From NCBI GenBank assembly GCA_013397115.1, contig VWZW01006876.1, positions 9,397 to 73,396 of the forward strand: a stretch of DNA of 64,000 bases. The letters run 5' to 3'. The first letter of the stretch is position 1. Each line of letters opens with the position of its first letter. This DNA comes from Edolisoma coerulescens. Its lineage: Eukaryota > Chordata > Aves > Passeriformes > Campephagidae. The notes beneath the pieces are model-generated. The model saw nothing but the letters and a program-made list of their open reading frames with translations. It was not told where the DNA came from and did no database searches. The position numbers and the translations under genes were made by a program. This document shows, in pieces, positions 23,208-36,654 of the stretch.

Positions 23208-26200
23208 GCTGCTGTAAATAGGAATAACCTTAGGAGCTGTGCTGCTTAATGTGGTTGTAAAAGTTCCCTTATTTTTCACACTTCCACCACTGTTTTCAAC
23301 TTTTTGCATATGTGAGTGGTGGTGAGGAAAACTTAGCAATCTTTTTTTTAGAAAATATTGTCTTCAAAACTTTTGTTTCAATGGAAACAAATGCATCCTT
23401 TGTCCATTCCTCCTTTAGTAATTAAAAGAAAAAAAATTAGAGAAAAGGCCTGGATTAGTAGGTGAGTCTTAAAACATGTCAGGAAGGTTAACAAAATGCA
23501 TGAAAACATCACAGGAGGATTGAAGTGTGGAGAGAACAGAGTGCAGGAACAGCCTGTTCCAGTCCGCACTGAAGCTTTTGCTGCTTCTGTTCTGTACTGG
23601 GGACATCCCAGGGCCTGTAATTAGTGATTGAGATTGGGAGAGGGGTGGCCTTTAATGAGCAGGTGAATAATACCGAGCGTGGAAAATAATTGAGGCTACA
23701 CGAGAGCCCGGATCAGCTCCTGGTGCACAGAGGTAACTTCTGTCCCTGCTGTCAGTACAAACAGTGAGCAGGAGCCAGACTGGATAAAAAAAGACATTTA
23801 CTGAGTTCACATTTCCTTTTAGCAGGGAAGGCACTGCTGAGTCCAGGGCAGCTGCTGGGGCCTGACAGATGGAGCCTTAAGTGCAGATCAAGGTTGAGCT
23901 GGCAAATGGATTCCCCTGGCTTTGTTTGGCTCTGTGGATAAATCACAGAGAGCAGCTCTGAGGGGCTGGGTGTGCCCAGGGCTGTGTGTCTGGCTCTGGG
24001 GACGTGGCTGCACCATTAGTTTTCCATACTAACCTCGTCATTAGGCTGTAAAATGAAGGAAAAAGGTGCCACACCAGTGCTGGAACAAAGTAAATACACT
24101 GCTGCCGTAAGCTCAGCTTCACAGCTGCTGCACCGATTTATCCTCTGGGAAGGGCTTCTCTGAGCTGTTTACAAATTGAAGCAATAGGAAAATATTTTTC
24201 CTTTCAGAAAATACATATTGATTTTGAAACATGCAGATAATTTTTCAGTGGCTGTTTGCAGGTAGGCAGCTCTCAGGTTGGCAGGCAGTAGGGACACACA
24301 CAGGAGCTCCCTCAGGAGTGCCAGGGTTTGCATCTCCACGGGCTCTGCACTGTTGGAAACACAGCATTCTGTGAAAATCCTCCTCACTCAAGTGACACAT
24401 TTAATTTTCCTCATCTGGATGTGTCTCTGTTCAGGGCTGCACCAGCAGCTGATGGAATGAGCTGCTCTCTGTCTGATCAGGAAGATGAAGTAATGGGTCA
24501 CTTAGGAGGGAAATGGGAATGGCTGGAGTTGTTTTCTACTTGAGGGCTACGCAAATAAAGCCCATCCGTATTTTGGTGAGGTACTGGGGTGTGTTACATT
24601 TTAATTCTCAGAAGGACAGCAAAGGGAGAGGAGTTTAGCAACCATTTGGTGTTTGTGATGGGCTTGGGAACAGCAGAGTTTTCTCTTCCAAGCTCTCTTG
24701 GTGTGCTTGAGGCTTGCAAATCAAGTGAGGTCAGGTAGTACTGAGGTGCATTTTTGGTGCTGTTTCTTTTGTATCTCCCACCTTTAGGAATGGTGTCCAC
24801 GAAGAGCTTTGGGAGGCAGGTGGCTACATGGGGATTTGTGAAATATCAGTGAGAAGCACTGGGGGCAAATGGGGCACCTCCAGCAAAAGTTTTCTGTGGC
24901 CTTAAAAGGCCAGAAAAAGATTGTTAGAAGTGGCATGTGTGCAGCAAAGCTTATCTGCTGCTAGAGGAGGAGTTTCAGACTGACTGATTATTTAATTAAT
25001 TTCCTTTATCAGCCTGGATTCTTATTCTCACCCCTCCTCCCTTTTCATGTGCTTAATTGAAAAAAACAATTCCAAGCCAGGAGGAGCCCCTGGCACGAGG
25101 TAGGGGCTGAGCATCCTCGGTGTCTTTGCTTGCAGTGTGGCATTTTTGGTGACACAGCTTTCTGTAAAAACGTGCTTGCTTTGTGTCAGATCTGTTAACG
25201 AAGGACGTGTGAGTGCTCCTTACAAGGAGAACTGTGCAGTGTTGGGGACATGCTTGAAAAGTGCAGGAAAATAATTGGTGTGGGAAATGATGTAGCTGGG
25301 GGCCTGAGCTGCAGAACAGTTGCTTTTATGAAATTGGGAGCTGCAGAGTACAATTAGCTGTCATTAATTTTGTTGAATAGAAATATGTTCCATTTATTGT
25401 ACAATCAGGAGCCAGGCTTGAATGAGTTTAAATAGATGAAATCTAAATTATACTGACAGTCCATTAAACAGCAGCAAAACCCCTTAAAGAAAATGGATTC
25501 ACTATGATACCGGTTTATAATAAAATCATTTGCCAAATAAGAACTATAGTCCAGGCACTGGGAATACTCCTGTGAGCTTCAAATGAACACAGTAAATTGG
25601 TTGAACCATTTATTGCAGAGCAGGGCTCGAGCTCGTCGTTCCCTGACAAGGAGCCAGCAGTGTTGCTTGAAATCTGCTCAGCAGGAAGTGACACTAAAAG
25701 ATCAGACTGGCAATTTGTTTGTTGTCAGCCATATGGGGGAAGAGAGGCAAGTGCACAGCTCCCTACCTGTCAGTGGGAATATTGCTGGAGTCCAAAGCAC
25801 GTGTTTGGTGTTCCCAGGGCCCTCCTCGCTGCGTTTCTGTGTTTGTCACTGAACCGTGGTGCCAAATGCATTGCTGCTGTTGGAGGTTTGTCTCCATTAC
25901 TGACCTTTGTTTTCAAGGGTTTGGCAATTTTCCTGCGCTTGGAATGCAGGCGAGTTCGGATTTCAGCGTTCAGAACTCGCTGGATGCTGCGAACACCGAC
26001 TCTGACCCTTTGAAAGGTGCCACTCGCTCGTTAATGATCTGTGACTGCTGGGACCCTGCTCCTAATCACATCTCACTGCTCTGGGGGGCTGTCAGGGGTG
26101 GTGGCATTTAACTTGGAGCACCTGAGACCCTGCGAGGGTCCTGGGCTTCCCGCTGGTTTTGGCTCAGGCAGAGCAGTTTCTGGAGAAGGATCCAGGATTG

Positions 26201-27387
26201 CCTGCTCAGGCTTCCTCAGGGGCTGGCACGGGGCACTGGGACCACTGAGCCTTTTAATTTTAGGCACCGGGATGGAGGAATGTAAATATTCCTTAATTCT
26301 GGGGTATAAATATCCTTCAATTGCTGCTCCCACAGCTTGAATTCAGCGTTTTTACATGTCTGTGCACACGTGCAAAGAGCGAGCTTGTGGCTGGTGAAAT
26401 CTGATGGGGAGGGATTGTAGATAATTCCTTGACAAAGGCTTTCAAGGAATATCCTCCCTGTGGAAGTGTGGTGCTGTGCAGAGAGCCTACGGCTTTGCTT
26501 CTTGGATGATGCAAGTGTTGACTCATTAGGTAAAACATAAAAGGATTCTGATTGTGAAGATGGTTCTACAGAAACTGCAGCATTTAAGCTGCCAAAGGTT
26601 CAGAAAATGGAGGTGGTCAGGGTGTTTTTCCACAAGGTTTTTTTTTATGTCCATGCATTGAAGCTCTAATTTTAAAAGCAGCTTTTAGTGTGGGAATATT
26701 AATGTAACCCTTCAGAAGTAGGGCACATCTGGTGAATATCACAAGCCCAAAGGCAGAATGACTCTGTGCCATGTGTCGGGGAAATGCTTCGTCTCCAGTG
26801 GGACGCTTTACACGGAATAGGGAGGTGAGCAAAGTGCTCCTGGCTGGAGACAGGCAGGGAGCCCAGGGTGCCAGGAACTCAGCGTTTCCTTACTCTGTTT
26901 TGCAAAGGTTATGGAGAGCCCCTTTATTTTTATTTTTGTTTATGAATTTTCTGTCGGAGCATTTGCTGGTTTGTCACTGCTAAACTCTGTGATTGAACAC
27001 ATCAGATGTTGGACTTGTCCGAGGTGGTCCTTGGAAGCTGGCACAGGGACCTTACCTGTGGAGAGAGCCAGAGGGGGAATTTGTAGCCTGCCCATTTCCC
27101 TCGTGCTTGCTGGCTTCATCCTTGCTCTTGTTTCCTGCTAAATGAGGAACATGTGAGGATGGCTGTCCTTCAGTTAGAGAAATTAAATTACACTTGACCG
27201 AAGTTGTGTAAGCCTATGCAGAAGCTCTGAGCAGCCAGAGAGAGCTGAAATTGTTCCAGAAGTGTGGAAAAAAGGGTGCAGTGGCAAATTGCAGTGTGCT
27301 GAGGATGAGGAAGGGGCTATTCTGCAGTTTTCAGTGGCGTAAATCTTATCTATGCAGGTTTGTTGCATGTTAGAAAAATGATAATGC

Positions 27388-27421
27388 AGTTTTCCTTTTC
27401 TTGGAAAAGAAAAGGAAAACT
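27388..27421. repeat. Perfect hairpin, 15-bp arms, 4-base loop
   Basis: AGTTTTCCTTTTCTT (27388-27402) and AAGAAAAGGAAAACT (27407-27421) are exact reverse complements around GGAA. It is the longest perfect inverted repeat I found in the window. Confidence 0.93.
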
Positions 27422-27848
27422 TCTTTCCCATTGAAGCTGTTTGGATTTCTTGTAAATGAAGGAATTGCTCTTTATGGTGAGTTTTGAGTGGCTGATGTGA
27501 GTGCACCCATAAATATTCTCCTTTTCTGGGGGGCATCTTTCCGGTTTCTATCATCCCTAACATTGCAGTGCACCTGGATAAACTTGTTTTCTTATCTGTG
27601 TGGCCTCTCTTGCTTTGGGGACTCGTAACTGGATGTCATCACTGTTTTAGGGCTTGGCAGGCAGCCAGCAGTGCCTCCCTTAAATGCAATCCAGAGCGAG
27701 TCAACTGGTTTGCTTTATCCATAGGAGATGCCACATCCTCTCGCTCTGGGTGCCAGCCATTTCACAGGGATGCTCTGCTGTTTGTTCTGCCTGCTGCCTG
27801 ATAAAACTCTGCAAAACGAGGCTTGCACAACCGAGATACCGAGGGGGG

Positions 27849-27863
27849 AAAAAAAAAAAAAAA
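27849..27863. repeat. A15 tract
   Basis: Fifteen A after gagggggg, followed by taaaag. There is no recognisable retroelement upstream, so it is a simple homopolymer. Confidence 0.9.
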
Positions 27864-28925
27864 TAAAAGATCTTGCAAGTTGTGGTGTTTTCTGTCTCTG
27901 AAATCTCGCAGCTTTTCACACACGTCCCCCAGTGCAGCTGAAAGACTTCCTGCAGAGGAGTGGTGGAACAGGATGGAAAGGGATGATTCAGCTGGGGCCC
28001 TGAGCAGCTGATGGAGTGAGTGCAGGTCCAAGTGGGATGGTCAGCCAAGGAAATCTGGGATAGCCAGGGCTGCAGGAATGCTTGGATGTGCTGAAACTGC
28101 TGGAGCTTCCAAATAAACCGGATCGGATCAAACTGTGCTTTGCAACGTGCCTTACAAAACTCTGAGATTTTGGAGGGTTTTGGTGGAAATCCAAAAAAGT
28201 TGGTGGAAAATCCCTCCTAGGCCAGTGGTGGTTTTTGTCTCTCCTGTGTTTTGAACAGCAGTTCCTTATCTGTGTGTGAGAGGGGACACAAGGACTGTCC
28301 TTTAAATATTTGCTCGGCTTTGGGGCTGGCATCTTTCTGTTTAGCAAGCTGTGTGTGAGTTTGCCGAGTTCCAAGGTCAGGATCATTAATCAGGCACTTC
28401 TCTCCCATCCCTGCAGTGTTTTCATTCCGAGGGCGCTGCTTTTGTTGTAGTTATTGCCGAGACTGTTTTGAATACAACAGACCTTATGTTACAGCAGCCT
28501 TGGAGAGCCCGGTTGTCAAAAGCAAACAAAAATAATTACTGTGTTTCTGCCTTGTCAAATGTAATTCGAGAAAGCCCAGGCCTTCCCTGAGGTAAATCTA
28601 ATTTAAGTTTGCTGTGTTTCGTCTGTGATTGGTTGCCTTGGTTTTCTTCACAATTAGAAGAGAAAATATTTTAGTGCTCAGTTCTTAATGGCAAGCTGAC
28701 CACGAAAAATCTGATTATTTTCCTCTCTTATGTTGGTCTGATTCATAGGCTGTGACCTGGTCATTGTTATTAACTCAGTCCAGGGTGGTCTTCAAATTGC
28801 TTTCTTTTTGTTTTTCTAGCAAAATGTCTATTCAAATCCAAGTTAATTTTTATGCAGTTAATTCCCTTATTTATCATCATAAATAGTTCCTATTTTTAGA
28901 TCACACTCAGAATAAATTACACGTT

Positions 28926-28933
28926 ATGCAAAT
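28926..28933 (+). promoter_or_regulatory. POU octamer near RERE coding exon 2
   Basis: ATGCAAAT is a perfect octamer, 115 bases upstream of the weak acceptor at 29047. A single 8-base match has limited weight. Confidence 0.25.
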
Positions 28934-29047
28934 GAAATGGTGGTTCTTTCAAAGTTTAAGCTGTGTTTGAATTTATCCTGTTTTTATGTTCTTTCTTGGA
29001 GGCACAGAAGTTAATGCCCATTATTTTAAAATCTTGTGTTTTTAAAG

Positions 29048-29118
29048 ATTGCGTTTATATCGAAAGTCGCCGGCCGAACACGCCCTATTTCATCTGCAGC
29101 ATTCAAGACTTCAAACTG
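29048..29118 (+). CDS. RERE: RERE, second coding exon, residues 111-134 (BAH domain)
   Basis: A 71-base exon. Its first two bases complete Asp111 (G|AT), and it ends exactly at Leu134 (phase 0) before gtaagg. It encodes the first strands of the BAH domain: DCVYIESRRPNTPYF, then ICSIQDFKL. The BAH domain is a chromatin or protein interaction module. The acceptor is weak: only a short T-rich stretch broken by purines, ending in ttaaag. This exon could therefore be regulated or skipped; skipping would shift the frame, since 71 is not a multiple of 3. Frame continuity with the flanking exons and the residue match to RERE make the call firm. Confidence 0.95.
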
Positions 29119-29896
29119 GTAAGGAACATTTTCACATCTCCTCCTCCTCTCCCTGCCCCAGTCTCCAGAGGGGGTGATATTTCTTAGCCTGGATCCTTTC
29201 CTGTAGCTCCTCGTGAGTGAATCTTCACCCTCTGAAACAGGAGCTGGTTTTTATTAAACCACAGCTCTGTCTTTGGTGCAGCCTCAGTTTGCTGGGGGAG
29301 TTCAAACTGTGATCCCTGCTGTTCTTAGCTGAACAGAAACATGAACTTTGAGTTGAGTGTTTTCGGGAAATTGTGGCTCAGGAAGTTAAATTTTTCCTGG
29401 GGAGTTAAATTTGGCCGTGCCTTTACCTCTGGCCTTCTCCAGCACGGCTCTGATGAGGGCTGGCTTGTGGCAGCCTCTTCATCTCAGCTGACACCAGACC
29501 AAGGTGACCAGTTTAATCGGGAGAAATAGAAAATAATGTTCAAGAAGCCATTAGCCCTTCATTCTTTAACAAGGAGAAGTCAGGGCCCTGTGCAAGAAGG
29601 AATCAGAGCTGTGTTTGCCCCTTTCTGTCTGACTCTGCACTCTTAAAAAATTCCATCTGTTCCTTCCCCAGCGTGGAGCAGGAGCTGCTGCTGGGTCAGG
29701 GCAGGGCTCAGGGGCTGCTTTGGGACCGGGCAGAGCTCTGTGAGCAGCAGATTTGGGAACTTCTGGGAGTTTGTTACTGCTGCTCGTCCTGCTGTTTGTT
29801 ATTGCTTTATTGAAGTCCTGAGCACATAATAAACTCTCCTTATCAATGTATTGTCTGCAGACATGGATCACCACAGGCTGCTGCTATCAGAATAAA

Positions 29897-29914
29897 CCTT
29901 CCTTCCTTCCTTCC
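29897..29914. repeat. (CCTT)n microsatellite
   Basis: Four and a half perfect CCTT units. Confidence 0.9.
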
Positions 29915-32900
29915 AAGCTTTCCCAGTTATTCTGTGAGCTGCGGGAGAACACGGAGATTCTCCTCAGTGCTGATGTCCCTGGTGGTGCTTGGCACTTGTG
30001 GGGGGGTTCTCTCTTTCCTTTCCTTCTTCCTCCCCTCCTTTTTTTTTTAGGGAGTCATTGGATTTGTGGTTTGCAGGTTCTGGCAATGGGTGAAGCCCCA
30101 GCTGGGCCCCTCCTGCCCGTGAGCAGGTGCTTTTGGCTCCAACTGGAGTTACAGTGGGATGGTTCTGGGCAGTAAGGTCCTGCTGAGTTGCATTAACTGC
30201 TCAGGAGATGAACAGCAAAAGCTGAAGCCTCTTGTCAGTTGGGCTGGACCACGTTTAAGCTCTTTGCAAGGTGTGGGAAGTGTATTGCAGCTTTGGTACC
30301 TTTAGATGTTTTTGGAGTGGTTTCTCTTTACTCATGTTTTCAACAGCAAAGGACTTGGCACCAGGGCTGCTGGCAGTTTTGCATAATTTTTGACATGGAA
30401 ACAGTGTCTCTGTTCTATGTTTACTTTTGCCTGCTCAGAGTTCTCGAATTTCTCTGTTAATTTTATTTTTGTTACTGACATAAGGCATAAAAGGAACTTG
30501 TACGAACGACAAAACCAAAAACCTCTTGATGCTGATTATACCAGCAAAAATAAATCCCCAGTGTGTGTGTGGCTGTTGATTTTCCTGTTGGGGGAAAGGG
30601 AGGATGAGCAGTGGAAAGGACACTTGATTTCTCTTCTAGTGCGAGATACCAACAGGAAAACAGCCTTGTTTTGCCTTCAGCTAAATATGTCAAGTGAAGC
30701 AGGGAAGTTAAAGTCAACAGCTTTGAAATGTCGCCTACTAATTAAATACATTATCATGTTGGTTGTCACAAAATAAAAGTTTTTGGCTGAGTGTGTGAGC
30801 CTTACCTTATGCTTCCCCTGGTTCTAGGTGCAGTCTGGGTACAGGAGTTGATGGGGGTGTTTTACTGATAAAAACAAGAACGTAAACTTGTATTTTAGAA
30901 AAATGAGAGGGAGTTAAACATGACACAGCCAATGCTGTGATCCACACGTGCAGCATCCTGCGGGGTGAGAGGTGCTGAGGGTCATTCTGGGGTGGGACTA
31001 AAGAACCACTCAGTTTCATTCTTACAGTAAACTGGGTTTTATCTTGCTGTTTCCAGTAAGATCTGAAATCACAATTGGATGATTTTTCGTTTATTGCTGA
31101 ACTAGAAACTGGTTCTAAGAAGTCTGGCAGTTTGTCTGGTTTAGCATTCCAGGTCACTCCCAGCCTGATGAAGTCCCACTGCTGCAAAGCAGGTGTTAAA
31201 TATCATTTCAGAGCAGCTTTGTGCTCCAGTGTCTCAACACTGTGACTTGGAGAGAGCAGGAATTGTTTTCCTCTGCCTGCTCTGTGCAGCTCAGCAGTTC
31301 TGGCAGGTGAAGTGCTGTGCTGTGATGCATTATCCTTCCATCACAACTCTCTCTTGACATTAAGATGAATCAGTCCTATTGAAAATTATATGAGAGGAGC
31401 AGCTCTTTTCCCTTCCTGAAGAACAGTTGCACTTCACCGATGGCCTCGTGAGGAAGCTTCGCTCGCTGCTGATTTCTCTGTGAGGTGTCTCTGTTGCCAT
31501 CCTGCACTTTGCTGCTGTGTGGCCTCACCTGAGGCACAGACTGGTCCTTCCCTCTGGGCTGTGGTGGTTGTTGGGATGAGCTGAGCAGGGCAGGCAGAGC
31601 AGCAGATGTGGCTCCCAAGCACCGAGGGCAGCTGGAGGAGCTCTCTGGGTGCATTTCCTCAGTCAAAAAACCAAATGATGTGTTGGAAACTGCCTGGATA
31701 ACGTTTTATCCTCTTGTCTTTACCATTTTTGTGGTCCCAGATCCCTTCAGGCTTTCAGGGGTTCATGGAAGTACCTTTGTGGAATTGAGAAGTGGAATGT
31801 GATTGATGTTTTAGGGAAGCTGTCAGCAAGAGGGGCACTTCAGTTGTTGTGTCCTTTCTGCCATTGCTTCCTTGTGGGTTGAGAAATGCACTGCCTGCTT
31901 CTGCAGCTGGAAAACCACTTGGAAAAAGCTGGATTTCAGACCTGTGTGAGCCTCCCAGAGCACTGCTGCTGTCCCCTGACCTGCTGAGGTAACCCATCTG
32001 TGCTGGAGGGGAACAGCAGTGATGGGTGGGAAGGGATTGAGAGATGGTGATGGAGAGTGACTCTTGGGCATCCTGTCGTGCTCAGAGAAGGATAATTTTT
32101 TCCCCCCAGCTGCCTACAGAGACAAGTTGCTTAAATAAAAATGACATGGCAGGAGAGCAGACGTGTTCTCCAAAGGGAGAAGGATGTGTGGTGCTTGAAG
32201 GGAACATCACTTTTCCCTGCAGTGGAATGTTGAGCTGCCTGCTCTGTGCTGTGTGGGTTTGTTCCACCTCTGGGCTTGTTCCACCTCAGGGCTTGCTCAG
32301 GAAACAGCAAAAGGATGCCCTTGCTGGACCTGGATCACTGGGGGGTACCTGTTCCTCCCCAGTGCTTCAGGTGTTCCCTCAGGGTAGCTCTGCTGGGAAG
32401 GGAGGAATCAAAGATGTAAAAACAGGGAATAATGTTCCAGTAGCTCTCGTGCTGTTTTATTGGTTGTCGTGGTTTGGGTTTTGTTTGGAATTTTGCAGAA
32501 CTTTGAGGAGTTCTTCAGGAATCCACTGGTTTATTTTTACCCTCAAATACTGAAATGTTTGAATGCTGGCTGTTAAAGGTGCAGCTTCTTTTTCCTCTCC
32601 TCATGGAAAAGGATGGGGTGGCAGGTCGGCTGAGAAGGTGTGATATCCATAAATGCTTTTCTTTGTTTGCTTCACTTCACCTGTTTGAATTATTGAACTT
32701 AAAACATTTTAAAAGTGAAATTGCTGTTGTCTCTCAGAAGAGTATGAGACAGTTGTCTGTATTTAAAAGAAAAGGCACTAGATGTTTTTTTCCTTACTGG
32801 CTGAGTTATTTTGTGCTGTCTGTGTCCCGGAACATTTTATTAATCTCTTTTTGGTGCTAATTCATTTTCTCTGGATTAATACTATCCTCTCTCAGGATTC

Positions 32901-35900
32901 AAGACCAGATTATTCTTAAGGACTTTGATTAGGAACAAACTGTGGTGAAGCAATGATTAAATCTGAGTTTGTTTTATTGCCTTACATGCTTTTATTGGTT
33001 ATCAGCTCCTTCTCCTTCATTCCTGATATTCAGTATTTGCTCTCCTGTGATGGGTCAGCTGAGCCAGTGCTCGGGTTCAAGTGATCTCCTGGAAATCTGG
33101 ATTATGCAAGGTCATGATTGACTTTAAAGCAACTTTTCTAACCTTGTTTTTCCCTCGGGGAGCACTTCCTTCCCCAGGTTAAGCCTTTGCTATCCAGCTT
33201 GCAGTATCAGTTACTTTAAAAACGTTGTTTTTAAAAAAAAAGGAAACAGCAAAATACAATTGGGAAGCCGGAAGGTGGATAAAGCCTGTAAAAGGGCAGG
33301 GTAATGTGGCTTTAATGCTTCCTTGGCATTGCCTGTTGAACAGCTTTAGGAAGGAGGAAAATGGTGTTTCACAGAACGGTAAAAGTGGGATCATTAACAT
33401 GGGATTCAGGGTTTGCTTACTGTGGATTTTTTTGTTCCAGAACAATCTTACAGCTTGGGGTTTAAATTACACAGGCAAGTCAATAAAATGGAAGCAGTTA
33501 ATGCTTCGGTGCATTAAAAAAACATAAGTTTCTCTGATTATTTTTTTTTCTGTGAGAAAACGTTCAGGTTGTTTACGTCAGGAGTTGTCTCCTGGATGTC
33601 AATCTGCTGCTTTTCCCTTCATTCTGCAATAGCACCAGTGCATTTTTAACAATGCAGTTGTTCCCACAGCAGCCTGCTGCTGTCAGAAATACACATTTCC
33701 TATTCATCAGGAAGTTAGGGGAGCATACTTCTCGTTCATTTTAATTTGGCACGAGTCAAACATTTAAAAAATCTACGGGCTTGACGAAGTATTCCTTAAA
33801 TACTCTTTGGTGCTACAAATACCTTGATCAAAGCACAGCCAGCAGAGCAGGGATGGCTGAGCCATGTTTTAGTTGGCAGAGGAGGGGAAGTGAACTGGGA
33901 ATTGTCTGCAGCCCTGAACTCGCACAGCTCTGAAACGAGGAGCTGGGAATCAAATGTTGCTTCACCCCCCTCAGTGTTAATTTTTCCAGAATTGATCCTA
34001 TCTTCACTCATTTCGTGTCCTTCAGCACTGAGCCTGGCTGCAGCTGCTTATCCTGTTATTGTGGGCTCTGAGCTGCAGCCTGAGCTCTGCTAAGAATTAA
34101 TCAAACCTGGCCAAAATCACTTTGATCTCCTGAGTTTCTGGCACAAGAACGGTATCTGGAATTTCTGGAGGAAATAGCAAAGGATCTGCTCAGCCAGTCC
34201 TGTTTATCATTCACTCACCACCCCACTGCCCCCAAAAAGGAAACAACTCCTTTTTTAAAAATTATTTTTTCATTGAAGAGTGCTGTGTTTTGAAACTGGA
34301 AATTCTCACTGAATTTGTTTTCAGATCAGGCCATTTGAAGAAACAGATTTGTATTTTCTTCTGACTGAGGGTATGGCTTCAGAGCTAAAGGGGTTTTTTA
34401 TTAAATAGTAGTATTTAATGGTTTTCTTTTGTAGTTTAAGCCTTACACTGATTGTAATACAAAGAATTATAAACAGTGAAATTTCCTTTTATCTCGTTGT
34501 TTATGGTTAACAAGTCCTAAAATTCCATCCGTTCTCTTTATCTTAATTAAAATGTTGATTGTGATTACTTCTGGCTGATGAAAACACACGATTAAAACTT
34601 AGCTGAGTGACTTGTGTGAGAAAATACAATAAATGTGCAGAAATTCAGTTCCTGTGTGCACCCAGTGGGTTAAGGGACGTTTTATAACCCCACCCCCCTC
34701 CAGTTATAGAAATTAAACCTGCTTTAGGGAGAGCTCTGACGTGATGTGATGGGAAATCCGACAGGAATATCCTTGTGAATCCATCAGAATCTCAGCAAAG
34801 CCTCCCTCTGCAGAGAGCTCAGACAGGGGAACTCTGTCCCAAGCTCTTGGGGTGTCCCTGGTGAAGCTGCCTCCTCAGGAGTGCTTGTGAGCAAAAAAAA
34901 ACCCTGCAGTGTTGGTTACAGGATTGTTTTATCCCAATAAAAGTGTGTTCCTCACCTTAAATAGCCAGCTGTTGGCTTAAATGTATGATGCAACAGTAGT
35001 AATTACATTTCAGATATGAATATATTAATTATGTAGTGCATCTAAACCCAGGCGTATCCAGCTTTGATTAAGGCTCAATTTAAATATCAAAAGTAGTGCA
35101 GAGCTGTCTGTGGGAAAGGGTTTATCTGCATGCAGAGATCAGAAGTGGAAGAAGTTGACTGAATGTTGGTGTTTGGGAGAAAGGCACAAAACACAAGGTG
35201 GGATTTACCTGAGTCCTGGGCTCATCCCGGGGAGGATTGTGCTGGTTTGGAAATGGAACAGCACCCGTGAGTTCTGGTTAATTAATCTGCTGGAACCCAG
35301 CTCAGCTTCTGGCTGAAAGGGAAGGAGACCCTTGCAGGAGGAGGGAAACAGTGGAGCTCTCATCCAAGAAGCTGGTTTGCATTTTCTCTGGGGCAGCGAG
35401 CGGAGTGAAGGGAGAAGTGGAGCAGAGAAGAAGAGCAGAGCTCGGGGTGAGAGGTGGCAGGAGAGCAGAGCCAGCAGAAGGCAGGCCCTGGGTGAGCGAG
35501 GCTGACACAACCACCATGGCCTGCAAACCTCCCTCCCCTCCTGCCATCCAGGCCTGTCCTGGTACGAAGCTCCAGCTTGGAGAAATAAGTCCAAATTGCC
35601 TTGTTAAGGTTTTCCTGTGTTCCAGAGGGACCCAGAAGCCGAGCAGCAGATGGATTTCAGCAGCATGTTTGTGCTTTCTCATACCCTGACTTAATGTGAT
35701 GTCACATGTAAAATGCAGATGGCCACACTCTGAATCGAGCATCAGAGGGAGACTTTAAGCCGGAAAAACGCTGAATTTGCCGTACAAAAGAAAACATTAT
35801 TAATTGTGATGCAGTTGCCCTTTGTGCCTGTGTGTTTACTTGATTGAAGCATCTTGACTGTGGAGCTTTCTCCTTGAAGCCTGATTTGAATGGAGTACAC

Positions 35901-36254
35901 AGCTGGATTGCCCCAGGGCCTTGTAACAATTTATAGTCTGGATGGAAAGGCAGAAGTGCATAAAAAGACAGTTGTGAAATGCTGCTGGTGCCCTGCAATA
36001 GAAAATCTGTGTATGATGACCTTGCCTGCGTGGGCCTCTGGGATCGCTTTGCTCCGGTCCAAAGGATTAAAAAAGGGAAAGTATTGCATCTCACCTGGAA
36101 TAAAGGAGGAAAAGAATCAAAAGAAATTTGTTTTTCTAAATTATGCAGGATATGCTTCCTCTCCTTTGCATTCCTCCTGCATATGGCCTTGCATTTTAGC
36201 AAACACGTTAAATTTACATCTGTTATTCTCTGCACTGTTACAGGAGCTGGGGTT

Positions 36255-36266
36255 TTTGCATGCAAA
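36255..36266. promoter_or_regulatory. Palindromic double POU half-site
   Basis: TTTGCATGCAAA is a 12-bp perfect palindrome that also forms a complete octamer ATGCAAAT at 36260-36267. It resembles sites for POU dimers. Confidence 0.3.
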
Positions 36267-36525
36267 TATCTGGGTGAGGTTTCTGTAGCCACAAGCATTT
36301 ATGTATTTAAAAGCCTCATTCTGTTTGCAGATGAATTGATGTTCTGTTCCTAAACTGCAGCTGAATTAATTTGTGGCAAATTTTTCCTGGCCAGTTCCGA
36401 GGCGGCGTGACCTTTCCTTTTTGGTGTGGAAAAAATGCTGATTAATATAGATTTTTTTCCCCTGCTTTCCAGCCAAGAAAAGGCAAAAAGATTTTCTTCT
36501 TCCTCCAAATCATTGCTAAACCTTT

Positions 36526-36654
36526 TCAAGGCCAGGTTGGACGGAGCTTGGGGCAGCCTTGGAGTAGTGGAAGGTCCCTGCCCGTGGCAGGGTGGAACTG
36601 GATGGGCTTTAAGGTCCTTCCAACCCAACCCAGGCTCTGATTCCATGGTTCTGG
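36526..36654 (+). mobile_element. CR1 LINE 3'-end fragment
   Basis: It reads tcaaggccaggttggac, then cagggtggaactggatggg, ctttaaggtccttccaaccc and a degenerate tail of the attctatg type (gattccatggttctgg). This is the characteristic 3' end of chicken repeat 1 (CR1) in sense orientation. It is 5'-truncated with no ORF left, as is usual for CR1. Confidence 0.9.

Larger units (their letters stand above)
18646..29047 (+). other. RERE intron between coding exons 1 and 2
   Basis: About 10.4 kb from gtaagg to ttaaag. It contains the 50-bp minisatellite with an assembly gap (22055-22330), an A15 tract (27849), the long inverted repeat at 27388-27421, a MARE-like palindrome (20933) and an octamer motif (28926). 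I see no other exon in it. Confidence 0.85.

Noticed and set aside
33070..33085. tRNA/SINE-like B-box (gggttcaagtgatc)
   Set aside because: No matching A-box or cloverleaf nearby and the final C of the B-box is missing.
35702..36298. 198-residue antisense ORF
   Set aside because: No recognisable domain, no splice context, and the forward strand is equally open over the same bases. Chance or conserved non-coding DNA is more likely.
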